64,000 nucleotides of DNA from Andrena cerasifolii. Its lineage: Eukaryota > Arthropoda > Insecta > Hymenoptera > Andrenidae. The position numbers were made by a program, and so were the translations under genes. Positions 1-10,718 of the stretch are shown in pieces. The DNA lies in NCBI RefSeq assembly GCF_050908995.1, contig NC_135119.1:20117001-20181000 (forward strand), given 5' to 3'. The notes beneath the pieces were generated by a model that ran no database searches, was not told the DNA's origin, and saw nothing but the letters and a program-made list of their open reading frames with translations. Numbering within the stretch: the stretch's first letter is position 1; each line of letters starts with the position of its first letter.

Positions 1-97
1 TGGTAAGAGATACTTTTGAGAGTAGAGCAGTTTTCTGAGGATTATAGATCGAAAATTGATGGAGTGAGGGACCGATGTGCAGAAACTATGCTGGAGG

Positions 98-929
98 TAG
101 TGTTCCTTCCTTCTCGAGAATGCTTTCTCGAGAATTTCTCGAGGAACTTTACAACTGCTTATTTCTTATTTCTCGAGAAATACTATAATTTCTCGAGAAA
201 CTTAAGTCTAGGAAAAATATTATAAATCTCATTTATTTTCGTAAATGAATGTATTACTAGTTAATCGCGAACGTATAAACACATCTACAATTTATAATAC
301 ATCTTATTAATAACATTAGAACCTATATGAATTCCAATAGAAAATCACTGTACACAAGATTCGATATTATTAACTGCTGAAGGTGCTCTTAAATTCTTAT
401 TTAAAAATTTAGAAAAATTGTATACTGTATTAAGTACCTAATGAGTTTCTTGTGGCTATTAAAGAAGAAATATTGAAAAGAGGAAATAAGACTATTGTAC
501 CCCGTATAAAATTTTTGCATGATCCAGAATTCCTTCCGAAAGGGTCAAAAGACACATTTTTTCATTTAACAGCCAATATAGATATTTCTAAAACGTCAAA
601 ATATAACAATAACAGTTTTTTCTATAAAAAATAGATTCGCTGAAAAATAGTTTTGCTTTGTACAAATTTTGTATTAAATAAATAAATTTACCAATTATAT
701 TTAATACCTACTTTTTCATTTACACAAGTGTTGTATAAATTAGACAGGAATAATCATTTAGTTAAAGCTTTCTTGTGTTTTTGATAAAAAATTATCAACA
801 TTATTCCAAAAATATCATTTTTGCAATATTTTTTTTCAATTTCTCGAGAATTCTCGAGAATTCTCAAGAAATATGATCTCATTTCTGATTTCTCGAGAAA
901 CAAAAAATATCGAGAAATCAGGAACACTA
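98..929 (+). mobile_element. hAT-family element, copy 1, with 8-bp target duplication
   Basis: The element begins TAGTGTTCCT and ends AGGAACACTA. It is flanked on both sides by the identical octamer GCTGGAGG (90-97 and 930-937). An 8-bp duplication with short YAGTG-type ends is the hallmark of the hAT superfamily. Both sub-terminal regions are packed with the palindrome TTCTCGAGAA (about 110-205 and 838-900), the type of repeat hAT transposases bind. A decayed transposase 3' end lies inside (340-681). At 832 bp it is far too short to be autonomous, as hAT elements usually run 2.5-5 kb. It matches the element at 54398-55421 in inverse orientation. The ends are seen directly; family membership follows from ends, duplication size and the relic protein. 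Confidence 0.88.
340..681 (+). pseudogene. Relic of hAT transposase C-terminal region (copy 1)
   Basis: An open frame at 452-634 plus flanking codons in shifted frames parallels the minus-strand relic in the second copy. Shared pieces are a GALKFLFKNLEKLY-like stretch near 380, then EFLVAIKEEILKRG from about 440, and finally ALYKFCIK just before a stop at 679-681, which matches ALHKFCIK in the other copy. Frameshifts and stops break it, and the dimerisation motif kept in copy 2 is mostly deleted here. It cannot encode a working enzyme. The comparison between copies is direct; assignment to hAT rests mainly on the better preserved copy. Confidence 0.6.
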
Positions 930-2160
930 GCTGGAGGCACCTCCGGGTTGTTGAGGATTAGGTAATAATATCTGTTCTATGTATTTCGAAGTTTCGTCAT
1001 TATGGCAGTTAGTTAGTCGCTATTACTAGTCGCTATCTGGGCCTCAACGAAAACGAATAGTGCTGCAAATGAATAAATTTCTGAACAGAACTGCAAATAT
1101 TTTTCTACCTATCCTAAAACGTCCACCTAAACTAACTGCGCACAGTAGTATAAGCAAGAAAACATTAACCAATTAGAGGACTGAATAAAATAATAGTAGA
1201 ATATTCAACACTTAGAATTCCAAGTGTGATTTCACACAGCATACTTTTACTCACCCTGCAACACAAGTTTAAGACCCCTGGAGCGTATATACACCAAGGT
1301 ATATTTATTAAAAACAGTCGAAGAGTGAAACGTGATTAGATGCAACCAAATATGTATCACGATTAAACACCATCTGCATTGTAGCAAGGCAGGATCAACT
1401 TTGCAGAGTAAACTGGCCGTGATGTTAATAGCAGAAATTTCCCTCGTAAATCTAGCACAAAGCTGAGCGTAGTTGAATGAAAAGGACAGCTGCTTGCGGT
1501 CCGATTTTGGTGCAGTTCGCTGTAATCCGACGGGTCATCCAGTGTGAGGAATTACCGTCAAGGATAGCACTGTTCCCTAGCTCCTTCCTCGTGTTTGATG
1601 TTAAACGTGATTAACGTGTTCTTCTGATTCTAACCTCCCGTTTGATCTTGACGCGCGAATCTATGTTGCCAGGGAGATATAATCGTACACCTCGCGTCGC
1701 TAGGATTATTACTTAATACTGGATTATTCCTCAAAGTGCTTAAAATAAGTCCCCAAACCACTTCGTCTTTCATCCGCATTTAATAATAAATTTTCCAGTT
1801 CCGTAGTGCGGAGTACTTGATACATTGCGTCAGTAATCGTTAGCAGTGACCAAAGCGTAGCTCAGGCAGTCGATAACTTAATGATACTCCATAATCGAAA
1901 ATACACTTCGTGAGTATAGGAGAATTCGTAATTTGTAGGATTCAATGAAGTGAATTCTTTTAAATTAGGTTATTGAATTTTTTTATAAAATTACTTTTTA
2001 TAATTACTCAACTTCGTTGAAAAGAACCAAAATTATCTTCAACGGCTAAAAATTAAGTTACGAATCTCTTGCGATTAAAATCATTATATTGGAATATAGT
2101 GACAGCCTAAATTAAACAGCATAAAATCTGATTGCAATCCCTTTCCACCGCCCCCTTAGT
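930..2160. other. AT-rich spacer, no gene seen
   Basis: After the hAT target duplication this stretch is AT-rich with no recognisable coding sequence. A weak, poorly matched inverted similarity lies around 1920-2060 (ATTCGTAA on one side, TTACGAAT on the other). I do not count it as an element. Confidence 0.4.
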
Positions 2161-2919
2161 GGTTGGCTTATTGGGAAAATCGGAACACGTATTTGGGGAC
2201 GTTTAAATATCGCGTCGAATTGAATGGGCGGGCGGGAAACTTACCTAGGCGGTTACAATGGACGCATAAATCCTATTTAACAAATTCGCCTCGGAAAATG
2301 ACGGGTCTGGCTGGCAGGTTGCACCGTCTCGGTCTTTCCAGGCACACGAAACAGAACTGGACAGCTGCTACAATAGTCGCCTGTGGCGATTAATGGCGTC
2401 CGGTCGGTGATCGTAAATAACAATAAACCAGTTTACTCGAAGAACCGTCGCGTGGCTTCCGCGGTTCTGGGAAGCGGTTCTAGTCGCCAGCACTTCGTCA
2501 ATGCGGCTGTGACGAGCGGCAATTAATTTCCGCGGACATGAATCGCGATCCGCTTGCTGGAAGATTTTCCAACGGGGAAGCAAGGTGGAGGCGAACGGGG
2601 GAAGATTGACGTTGAAGGAGCTTCCTTATTTCATTCCCAATGCCACTAAGGAAAAATCTGTGCCGAGATGTGAGTCACCAGTTCCGATTCAACGGGGTTT
2701 TGCATTTTTCTGTTCCGGTTCTCGAAGGTCTAACACGGGTAGAAGGTGGAAGGAAGTTTTTCTTAGCGAGCGCGGTTTATGGTGACCTAATTTCTCGCTC
2801 TGTTGCTGCGACTTGCTGGCACAGTTCAGGACTTTACTTCCTTTCGTATGAGTGGCGAAGGCAGATCTTTAGGTGGACGACTAAAATTCTGTGCTCTAGA
2901 GCTGTTGTAGTTATCCCAT
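2161..2919. other. Mixed-composition spacer
   Basis: The DNA here is less AT-rich than its flanks (about 2160-2620 is CpG-containing). Overlapping short open frames on both strands (for example 2640-2936 +) show no recognisable domain. It resembles the GC islands elsewhere in the window. Nothing else is visible. Confidence 0.35.
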
Positions 2920-3614
2920 TTAAGGGGGAAAAGTAAGCCATTTTTAAGATTTTTTTTTCAGGCATAATTTACAATTTTCATAGAAATATTGTATTACCTA
3001 CCTTTAGTACGCTGTCTTAAGGGACTATAGAAAAAAAAATAAGTAGAAAAACATCCATAAGTTTTAATATATTAATTAATCTTCTAGACCCCCACACGCG
3101 AGCTGGTCGAAGGTGTAACTATGGAACAGCAGGTCCGAAATCAAATTTCATTTTTTTGTTATAAACTATATGAGTGTAGTTTCCGTTGTACGTACGGATT
3201 CTTTGATTGAAAGCAAATGTTTTGAAATACGCTCGAAAAACTGTCCATCTTATTCGAGGATTTCTGAAACTTTTCTTGTAAAGCGCACCATTTTTACAAA
3301 AATAATTTGTTTAAGAAATCGGTACGTAAAACGGAAACTACACTCATATAGTTTATAAAAAAAAAATTAAATTTGATTTCGGACCTGCTGTTCCATAGTT
3401 ACACTTTTGACCAGCTCGCGTGGAGGGATCTAGAAGATTAATTAATATATCAAAATTTATGGATGTTTTCCTATTTATTTTTTTGTATAGTCTCTTAAGA
3501 CAGCGTACTAAAGGTAGGTAATAAAATTTTTCTATGAAAATTGTATATTATTCCTGAAAAAAATTCATAAAAATGGCTTACTTTTCCGGCGGTCACAGTG
3601 GTGTTCCTCCTTAA
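2920..3614. mobile_element. TTAA-bounded fold-back element, 695 bp
   Basis: Two long imperfect inverted arms meet near 3260. The outer left arm reads GGAAAAGTAAGCCA and the outer right arm TGGCTTACTTTTCC. Further in, GGTCCGAAATCAAATT and its reverse complement match over tens of bases. The element is bounded by TTAA (2920-2923 and 3611-3614), followed by GGGGG on the left and preceded by CCTCC on the right. This suggests a piggyBac-like target duplication. The right end carries about 20 bases more than the left, so one side has an indel. Short frames inside (3170-3358, 3495-3692) are by-products. Arms are seen; the class is inferred from the TTAA. Confidence 0.72.
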
Positions 3615-3880
3615 GATGACAGTTCTGAAAGCACACTTAGCAAGGTACTCGGAAGCTAAATACACAGCCTCCAGAATAAAGCTTGCAACCATTTGTAGTG
3701 ACCAACTACCTGTATCAGCTCTTTTTACTTACATCACTATCAAACCTATTTGCCTACATCACACCTGCATAAAAGAGGCAAGTGTCCTCACAAGTTGTCC
3801 TCTTCAACCTCGTAAAATAAATCCCCCTTCTCACCTTATTCACCAGTCTCTCAAACTTCTCTCCCACTAAACCTCCACAA
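3615..3880. other. Spacer, no feature seen
   Basis: A frame runs from inside the fold-back element through this stretch (3598-3870 +), but it starts in repeat DNA and has no recognisable domain. I treat it as chance. Confidence 0.35.
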
Positions 3881-4800
3881 ATCAATCCCGAACGACGTCC
3901 AGCGAAGTCGCCCGATGAAATTCAGCCCCAACTCAGCGGCGATCTCGAAAAATGCGCGCGTGACGCGGCCATGGAGAGCGCGCAGACATTCAGGATGAGG
4001 GAAAAAAGCGAGGTGAGAGGCGTCTCGACGGCGGGCGCTCTCGACTCGCTGGAAACTGGCCCTCGAGGAAAAGCTCGTTCAATTCAATTCTAATGGGCGA
4101 ATAGCTGCATTCGCGATACACCGCTGCGCCGTCGATCCGACAGGTCCGTCCGCCGCGACCGCTGCCTCTCGCCAGTCCTTTCGAATGATGAGAGTATTCT
4201 CACCACGTTTCCCGCGACAGCCGCGGTATTACGGGCCTTCAAAGTGCCGCCGTCGGCCTGGCGTATCCGTTAATATAAATTACACCCACACAGCCGCGAG
4301 CAGCGCGCGCCGAGGCCAGGCCCCGGCCAGCATTGAAAAGCCCAGCGTCGCGGGCAACGCGTCGACGTATTACCAGATTCTTAGGAATGCTTATAATTTT
4401 ACGAGCCTCCTTAATATGCGCTTAGCTTCTGCCGCGGTAGCCTCGCCCCCCGCCGCCACCCCCGCCCGCTCCTATCCGCATGCCAGGCTACGACATTTTC
4501 TACTTAACCTTTGAACCAAGATCGTTCGCGCGTAGCAGGTGCATTCCACCTTGCGGCGCGACGATCACTCGAAAATCCGCTCCGCGGAAGGCGCGGTCGC
4601 TTCTTCTTCCGCCGAGGGAACGTCTATATTGGATACGGCTGAGCGAAGAGGGATTCCGTCGAGATTGCACTTTCTGCCGCTATTTTCTTTTTTTTTTTCG
4701 CTTTTTAATTTCTCGTCTCCCGCTTCGAGGAACGCTCGGTGCCACGGGGCACGGCGGGGCAAGCTTCCGAGAGCGGGGGATGCTTACCGCGCTGGGGGGT
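3881..4800. other. GC- and CpG-rich island
   Basis: The composition switches abruptly to GC-rich with many CG dinucleotides. Overlapping frames on both strands (4185-4514 +, 4480-4935 +, 4680-5045 -) are what GC-rich DNA with few stops produces, and none resembles a known domain. The stretch includes TTAATATAAATTA-type AT patches inside GC flanks, a texture common in conserved insect enhancers. No conservation data are available. Confidence 0.4.
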
Positions 4801-5256
4801 AGTATCATTGAAATTGAAGCGTCGCTCTGTCTTTTATGGACTCGTGGATTGGTCGGTGCTGGACGCGAGATTGGGAAGATGGATACGGTGGCGCACTGTT
4901 TAGATTTTTGGGAAACAGATGCAAGATTGGAGTAACCTTCTAGGGAAAAGTTTCCTAAACTTCTTAGGCTCACGACCTCCGTTTCAAAATTTTGTTTGTT
5001 CAGCCACGCCTTCGGGGAAACTGTTTCTATTGTCGCAATTTTCAAGTGTTACTGTGCATGGAATTGTTGGATATTAAGAAGTTAGATTGGACATAAACAA
5101 AATGAAATGAGTAGAATCTGAAATTTCAAAGCTATTTAGTAAAATGTAAGTGTTTGTTTATAAAACGTTTAGGCGGCCAAATTTTTCAAGCGCATTCTCA
5201 TCGCCTGCTTGATCTTCAACGCCCCATACTGCCTCTAGAAGCAGCAGCGCCCCCTA
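4801..5256. other. Spacer, no gene seen
   Basis: The composition returns to AT-rich. Nothing is recognised until the GCGCCC-rich stretch near 5220. Confidence 0.35.
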
Positions 5257-5332
5257 GATCTCCTCAGCGCCCACGTTGGGAAACACTGACTTAGGGCGGT
5301 ATTCACAGTCGTCGCTTAAGACTAAGATCGTC
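5257..5332. repeat. Two candidate transposon termini side by side
   Basis: Read on the minus strand, about 5268-5289 gives CAGTGTTTCCCAACGTGGG, which is the form of a hAT terminus. Immediately after, on the plus strand, GGGCGGTATTCACAGTC (from about 5294) looks like the start of another inverted-repeat element. No partner end was found for either within a few kb. These are single-ended matches to general terminus shapes and so are weak. Confidence 0.3.
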
Positions 5333-5860
5333 TTAAGGGGACTAGGCAGTCGAAAAATCGATTTTTTTATTGCATTTTCCGAAAGTAATATCCTTTCGGA
5401 ATAAAATGCCGCTTGGTTTATAGTAAAATTTGCAAAATCGTAGATTTGGCAGCTAAAAACTTCAAGCGACAACCTATAGCATCGCCTTTGCTCAGAAACT
5501 TTAAATGCGTTTTTCTCGAATCAGTGTTCTCAAAATCGGTGGGACCTGTATCTCCAAAAGTTATTATCCGATTCGACTGAAACCTTTTTTATTTTGAAGA
5601 ATATACTTTTAGCTAGGGGGGAAACCAGAAAAAATTACAAAAATTGAAAAATTATAAATTTTAAAGGCGTTGAAATGACGAAAAATATAGTGTAAAAGTG
5701 ATTTCAAACTTCAAGTGTCGTTACTTTCTAAGAAATGTCATTTTTTTAATTTTTTCTGGTTCCCCACCTAGCCAGAAGTATATTCTTCAAAATAAAAAAG
5801 TTTCAATCGAATCGGATAATAACTTTTGGAGATATAGGTCTCACCGATTTGGATGAATTT
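5333..5860. mobile_element. Partial TTAAGGGG element with inverted-repeat core
   Basis: TTAAGGGGACTAGGCAGTCG at 5333 resembles the starts of the TTAAGGGG elements at 21967 and 42983. Inside, inverted arms run from about 5531 to 5850: AAAATCGGTGGGACC on the left, GGTCTCACCGATTT on the right, and ATTATCCGATTCGA against TCGAATCGGATAAT further in, centred near 5695. The expected right terminus near 6058 is not recognisable. It is probably a truncated or diverged copy. Confidence 0.5.
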
Positions 5861-7540
5861 TTTGGCGCCTCGACTTTAATGACTCCCCAGTGTAAATTTA
5901 TTTATTTAATGACTCTTCCATACCGAGATATTTGCATCCTGTGCACTAGACAGTTTGAGACCGGTGTGTTTCCGTGTCAATTATTAACTTTGAAACCAAA
6001 CCAAGCAAAGAGTTCGCTTTCAACGCTAGTTACAAAATTCTGGGCGAAGAATTAATACAATTTTAAATTCCCCCTTCTGCTTAATTAAAAATGGAAGGAA
6101 ACTGCGTTGAAACTGTGATTTCCATCAAACGAGCTCACTTCGCCATTATACATAGTTCAGGCCCACCACCTCGAAGTATATCAACTATTTAGGCTCGCGA
6201 AACACTCGAGGGGTAAAATTTATAATCCCCTGTTTCCCGATTTCTCGGGCGCGCTGCATTTTTCAATGCTCAAGGTGCAGAACCAGTATGGTACGCGAAA
6301 GTGACTCGGCTCGTTCATGAGACAGGTGAAGGGCCACGGTTTTTTGCCCCGAATGAAACTTCCCGTGTCGCCATTTAAGCGCACTTCGTAATCGTCGAAT
6401 GCACGATCGCGACCAGTCGTAATTACATTAATGCCCTCCCATAATTACGAATCTTGCTCGGCGTGCGACGGTTCCCGATCGGACGGGTAGCGTATCCGCG
6501 AGGAAAGTTGCATCCATGGTTGCAATTAAATTCTCCAACTGCCGTGGACGTGTACCATGCGATGCAAAATCGTTGATCAAATAATGACACGCGCACAAAA
6601 GTGTTTGGTAAATCGTGATAACGCTGTCTAGGAAGTGGGTCCATTTTTTGGATCCCTTATTTCGAGGGAATAACAAGCTTTTCTATTAGGGACAGTCAGT
6701 AACAGAGATTTTCCAATTTATTTCGCAGATTTTTATCATTCAGACAAGTGCCTCGATTATGTTGCAAAGTATATTCGATATTTGTTTCAATCAGTTGCGT
6801 AAGTAATATTAAATTAATTATATTGAAATGTGAGTAGGGATTCTGCTTGCTGACTTTCTCTTGTATTTAATAAATACCTACTTGGAAAAAGAAGTAAGAA
6901 GCTTGAGAACAAAGTGGCACCGACTTGTATTAAATTATCAGTTTAAATAGTGGCGTAAATGAATTTGTCGAACGCAATCAACAGTACAAAATATGGAACA
7001 GTAGAATTGCGAGGGTAATGTGTTTAAATGTTAAGTTGAAATAAAAATGAATTAAGGGTACGAAAGGGAGACGTAATTGTATGAAGACGTTATGCAATGT
7101 AACACTTTCAGGAACTGATGAATAATGAATCGACGTGACATTCCTGTTTTTATCGGCGCAAGATATGACGTTGAACGATAAAACCAGCGCTGGTAGAACG
7201 TATTTGTTATTTATGTAAGCGTTCAGGCTGTTGTAACGCGCATCTGGTCTCCCTAAATTCCAAGACCGGCATAGGTGTTAATATCTTTGCTGAAAATTCC
7301 TCTACAATTTCGTGAACACGAAGACGAAAGATAAATGAAATGCTACAGCGCCACTGAAATATTTATCTGAACGAGAATAGGATAACCTTCGCGGTAATTC
7401 AGTGTTTTATTTGCAGTAAATTCGTATTATTCATCATCTAGATAAATTTAAACATCAAATATTACAATTTTGGACTTTTGTTAGTACTACTCAATTAGAG
7501 AAGGCATACTTCGTTTTAATTACAGAATATCATGGAAAAT
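5861..7540. other. Spacer with no recognised gene
   Basis: Mostly AT-rich. The part at about 6130-6560 is more balanced and CpG-containing, and overlapping minus-strand frames there (6423-6676) have no known domain. No repeats with clear ends were seen. Confidence 0.35.
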
Positions 7541-7687
7541 AATTGAAGAGTCCTTGTAGAAAACACTGCAAGTGCCAAAAATCAAATTCTACACTATAGT
7601 ATTACCATCGGCACGTAGAACATTTTCTGCTAAAATTTTCTTTTTAATTTTGGCACCTGTAGTGTTTTCTATAAGGATTCTTCAATT
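7541..7687. repeat. 147-bp inverted repeat (hairpin-forming)
   Basis: Two arms of about 40 bases, starting AATTGAAGAGTCCTTGTAG on the left and ending CTATAAGGATTCTTCAATT on the right, pair with four differences over the first 40 positions. The loop is about 60 bases. In a plus-strand transcript three of the four differences are G.U wobbles and one is an A.C mismatch. It could be a small MITE or a hairpin RNA precursor. No target duplication is evident. Confidence 0.6.
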
Positions 7688-8620
7688 GCTTATTGTCATC
7701 TGCTCAAGAATTAAATCCTAATTTAAATCTCGAAGTTTTTCTGCCTTCAGTTTTCGAATGTTTCCATCATCACATTATATTAAAAATTTAAATAAATCTG
7801 CACCAAAATATCTAACACGACACCCACTTCGCAATATTAACGTTTCGCAATTAGTACCATAGAAGCAACCAGCGAAAAACTTATCGCTAAACACTGACTT
7901 ATCGAACACTTATCTAATAATTCTCCAACTTATAAGAATTGTTCCAGCATACACTCTAATCAGAATCTAACAAACACTACCATCATTTTAATCAGAAGTC
8001 CCATTCTTCGCATCGAACTAACTGCCTGACACCGTTTAGAAAACTTATCACAGAACGAATGCGTCTAAGTCCCAGTTTCCTCTACCGCGTGGAAGTCGTC
8101 GATAGCCATCGAGAATTTCTCACGCCGCGGCGATATGACAACCTGGCTGGACGGTTCGATTCGAACAAGGATATTCGAAGGCACACTACGTTTTCATTAG
8201 TCACGAAACGCGTGGGACAGAGAGACGCACACACCGGTCGGGGCCAGTGTCTCAAGGGTTGACTCAACAACTGTCGATTCGTCACTGTCAGCTAGTGCAG
8301 TGTCACGAGCTGCTCGAGATGAGACGAGCGATTGTGGGAATGAAAAATGATCCGCGAAAACCTTTGATATTTCGTCCGCTATTCCCCGGGGAATACACGA
8401 AACACGGGGACGGGTTCCCGGATGCCGCGTGAAACAAAACCAGTATCCATTATTCCTGCTCGAGGAGAAGGATGGGTCCTTTCACCTCTCGGGCCTGGCA
8501 ATCGCGAAACTATACAAGACAAGCCTAGATCGCGTGCACAAGTATCACCTGTATTCATCCATTTCACTGAATAAAAACTTGACAATTAACCGAATCAGGG
8601 AAATTAAATGTTAACTAACT
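7688..8620. other. Spacer, partly CpG-containing
   Basis: AT-rich to about 8050, then more balanced to about 8560, with overlapping frames on both strands (8059-8262 +, 8082-8285 -, 8379-8585 -) that mirror each other and carry no known domain. Nothing else is seen. Confidence 0.35.
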
Positions 8621-9426
8621 AGGGGAGGACACCGTGTGGTAGACACCGATTTTGATGAGCCTTAGCGCGATGGATCTATGTCGAAAATAAGTAAATACGT
8701 GGCCGAGCGTTTCTGCCAATGGGCCTTAATAATAGAGATATTTACATGGAAATTATTAAAAATTTCATAATAGCCGTGGGGTTTTAACCCTTAACTGGTA
8801 TACTGTTTTTGGCAAACGTGACTGGTATACTGGGGTCGTGGCAGATCCCAAATAAAAAAGGACACAGAAATTTGTAAAGTCGACACTAGATCATCCTCTA
8901 TGAATATTTTGTTCTTAGGTAATGTATAAAATAATAGGAACGTAGAAAGTTAAACTATTAACTATAAAATTAATTAGAAATTCAGTTGACAAACTTAGCC
9001 AACCAAAAATTTTGCAGCGAACTTTGAGTGCTTGGGGTCATGTGCGACCCAGGATACCAGTTAAGGGTTAATGGGTAAAAATTCCACGCTATCCTAGGGG
9101 ATTCCCCTCTGAAGGAGTCGGGGTGCCTTTTGAAGATTTCCCCAACTTAAAAAAAATTTATAAAGTTTTTTTTAACGCGGAGACATCTTCAAAAGGCACC
9201 TAGACGCCTCCAGAAGGGAATCTCCCGCGTGCGCCAGGGTAGTTTGGGAATTTCACCCACTAAAACCCCACGGCCACTATGAAATTTTTAATAATTTCCA
9301 TGTAAATATATCTATTATTAAAGCCCATTGTCTGAAACGCTCGGACACCTAATTCCTTATTTTCTACATGCATCCATCGTGCCAAGGCTCATCAAAATCG
9401 GTGTCTACCACATGGTGTCCTTCCCT
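8621..9426. mobile_element. Fold-back element interrupted by a nested MITE
   Basis: The left end reads AGGGGAGGACACCGTGTGG and the right end is the reverse complement of AGGGAAGGACACCATGTGG. The arms continue through GGTAGACACCGATTTTGATG and AAATTATTAAAAATTTCAT to a centre near 9167. That centre is off the geometric middle by half the length of the 288-bp insertion at 8784-9071 in the left arm. Without it the element would be about 520 bp. Near the middle the arms also carry AAAAGGCACC and its complement. No target duplication was identified for the outer element, so its class is open. Confidence 0.8.
8784..9071. mobile_element. TTAACCCTTAACTGG MITE, copy A (nested)
   Basis: The element starts TTAACCCTTAACTGGTAT and ends ATACCAGTTAAGGGTTAA, so the terminal inverted repeats include the TTAA at both edges, the duplication left by piggyBac-type insertion. 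It sits in the left arm of the fold-back element at 8621-9426. The right arm keeps the uninterrupted version (CCCACTAAAACCCC against GGGGTTTTAA/TGGG), showing the empty site. The second copy is at 46997-47223, sharing the ends and an inner stretch around CAAAAATTTTGCAGCGAAC in reverse orientation. Confidence 0.85.
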
Positions 9427-10718
9427 TGCAAGATTACTATGGAAGAACCTGGCCCTATAACATTGCGCGCTCTGCACAGGAGTATATGGGAGCTCAACAA
9501 GTCTGACACACAGTCGAGCGCGCAGACTCCGTGCAAATCGATTTTCTCGAAAATGGAGACTATATAGCGTAAAGAAATTTCACCCCACATTTCCGACTTA
9601 CTTTTGGTCAACGAATCGCCCAGTTTTAGAGCGTGCCACATATTTTCACAGTGATCTAAATTCAGTAAAGAAATTAGTAAATTAGACAACGAAGTCCCTC
9701 GGGTTAATCCGGGCCTTCAATTATTTTAATCCGCGCGTACCATGACTTTCACACGCCGCGAAGGCTCCCGCCGTTTTTGACCAGCGGCTGTCATCGCCGG
9801 CTGTCGTTAAACACCGTGTATTACATGGAAGCGGACACGTTGAGAAGGGAAACGCGAGATCGCGAGCGCGCAACGTACCGCGGAGCATTATTCGCCGGTT
9901 GTCAGTTAATTAACGGCTTAATTAATCGCGTATCGGCATACCGGCGGATCCTTTCTTATCACTGTTGGGAACGGTTGATTTACAAGCGGCGCAAGTCGAA
10001 GACAACGTACCGCGCGCACCGGCGATTATACAGCTCTTTTTAAGGCGAGGGGCCGCGTATGATGTCTGATTATCGTTCTGCTTAACGATCGTAATTAAAT
10101 AACCACGGGATGGCTCAATTATCGTTAATGCGGCCCCGATGTGCCGCTTTCCTCGGCCCCCCCGGCGAAAAGAAAACGAGAGAACCGAGTTTAATTAATC
10201 TCCAGTCCATTCGTTAAAACCCGGAAATGCGACCCTGTTCCCTTGTAATTGTCTTAGTTCGATCGTTTCCTTGGCTTAATTGAAATTCTTACCTAACTGC
10301 CGCTGGTGCCATCGTGGAAGAAACTCGTCCGACTCTATTAACCGATACTTAATTAATACGTCACAGACGTCGCGCGATTTTGTGATCCTTTGGGCGCAGC
10401 TAGTCAGGGAAAGTGGCTGTGAACGGGGTCGTTTGTTGTTAATGCTTTTATTTAAATTATATTGTACATTCAAATTTATTAACTGATATTTTCTCACTTT
10501 AAATGTGTTGGTATGTCTTTTATCCTTCTTATTTAGGTCTAGTTTTGGATAATAGAGAAAGGTAATTGAATGTTGTATGTTGGAACTAAATTCTGGTAGA
10601 AGAAATCAGTTTAAAGAAGAAATTGTTGAAAAGGAATTTTCCAGTGGTTACTGTCTTTATATAGGTTTATTTTATTTTCGTAATTATTTTTAAAATTGCA
10701 TTATAATTGCTCTGTAAG
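9427..10718. other. Spacer with a TTAATTAA/CpG patch
   Basis: About 9740-10260 mixes CpG-rich stretches with repeated TTAATTAA and TAATTA cores (for example around 9905-9930, 10196 and 10340). This is typical of dense homeodomain-type sites, so the patch is a candidate regulatory element. Frames here (9777-10043 +, 10276-10497 -) have no recognisable domain. The remainder is AT-rich. Confidence 0.35.

Noticed and set aside
1920..2060. Possible inverted repeat around ATTCGTAA/TTACGAAT
   Set aside because: Only the outermost words pair; the arms do not align further.
5293..5335. GGGCGGTATTCACAGTC as a complete inverted-repeat element
   Set aside because: The reverse-complement end was not found downstream; listed only as a possible terminus.
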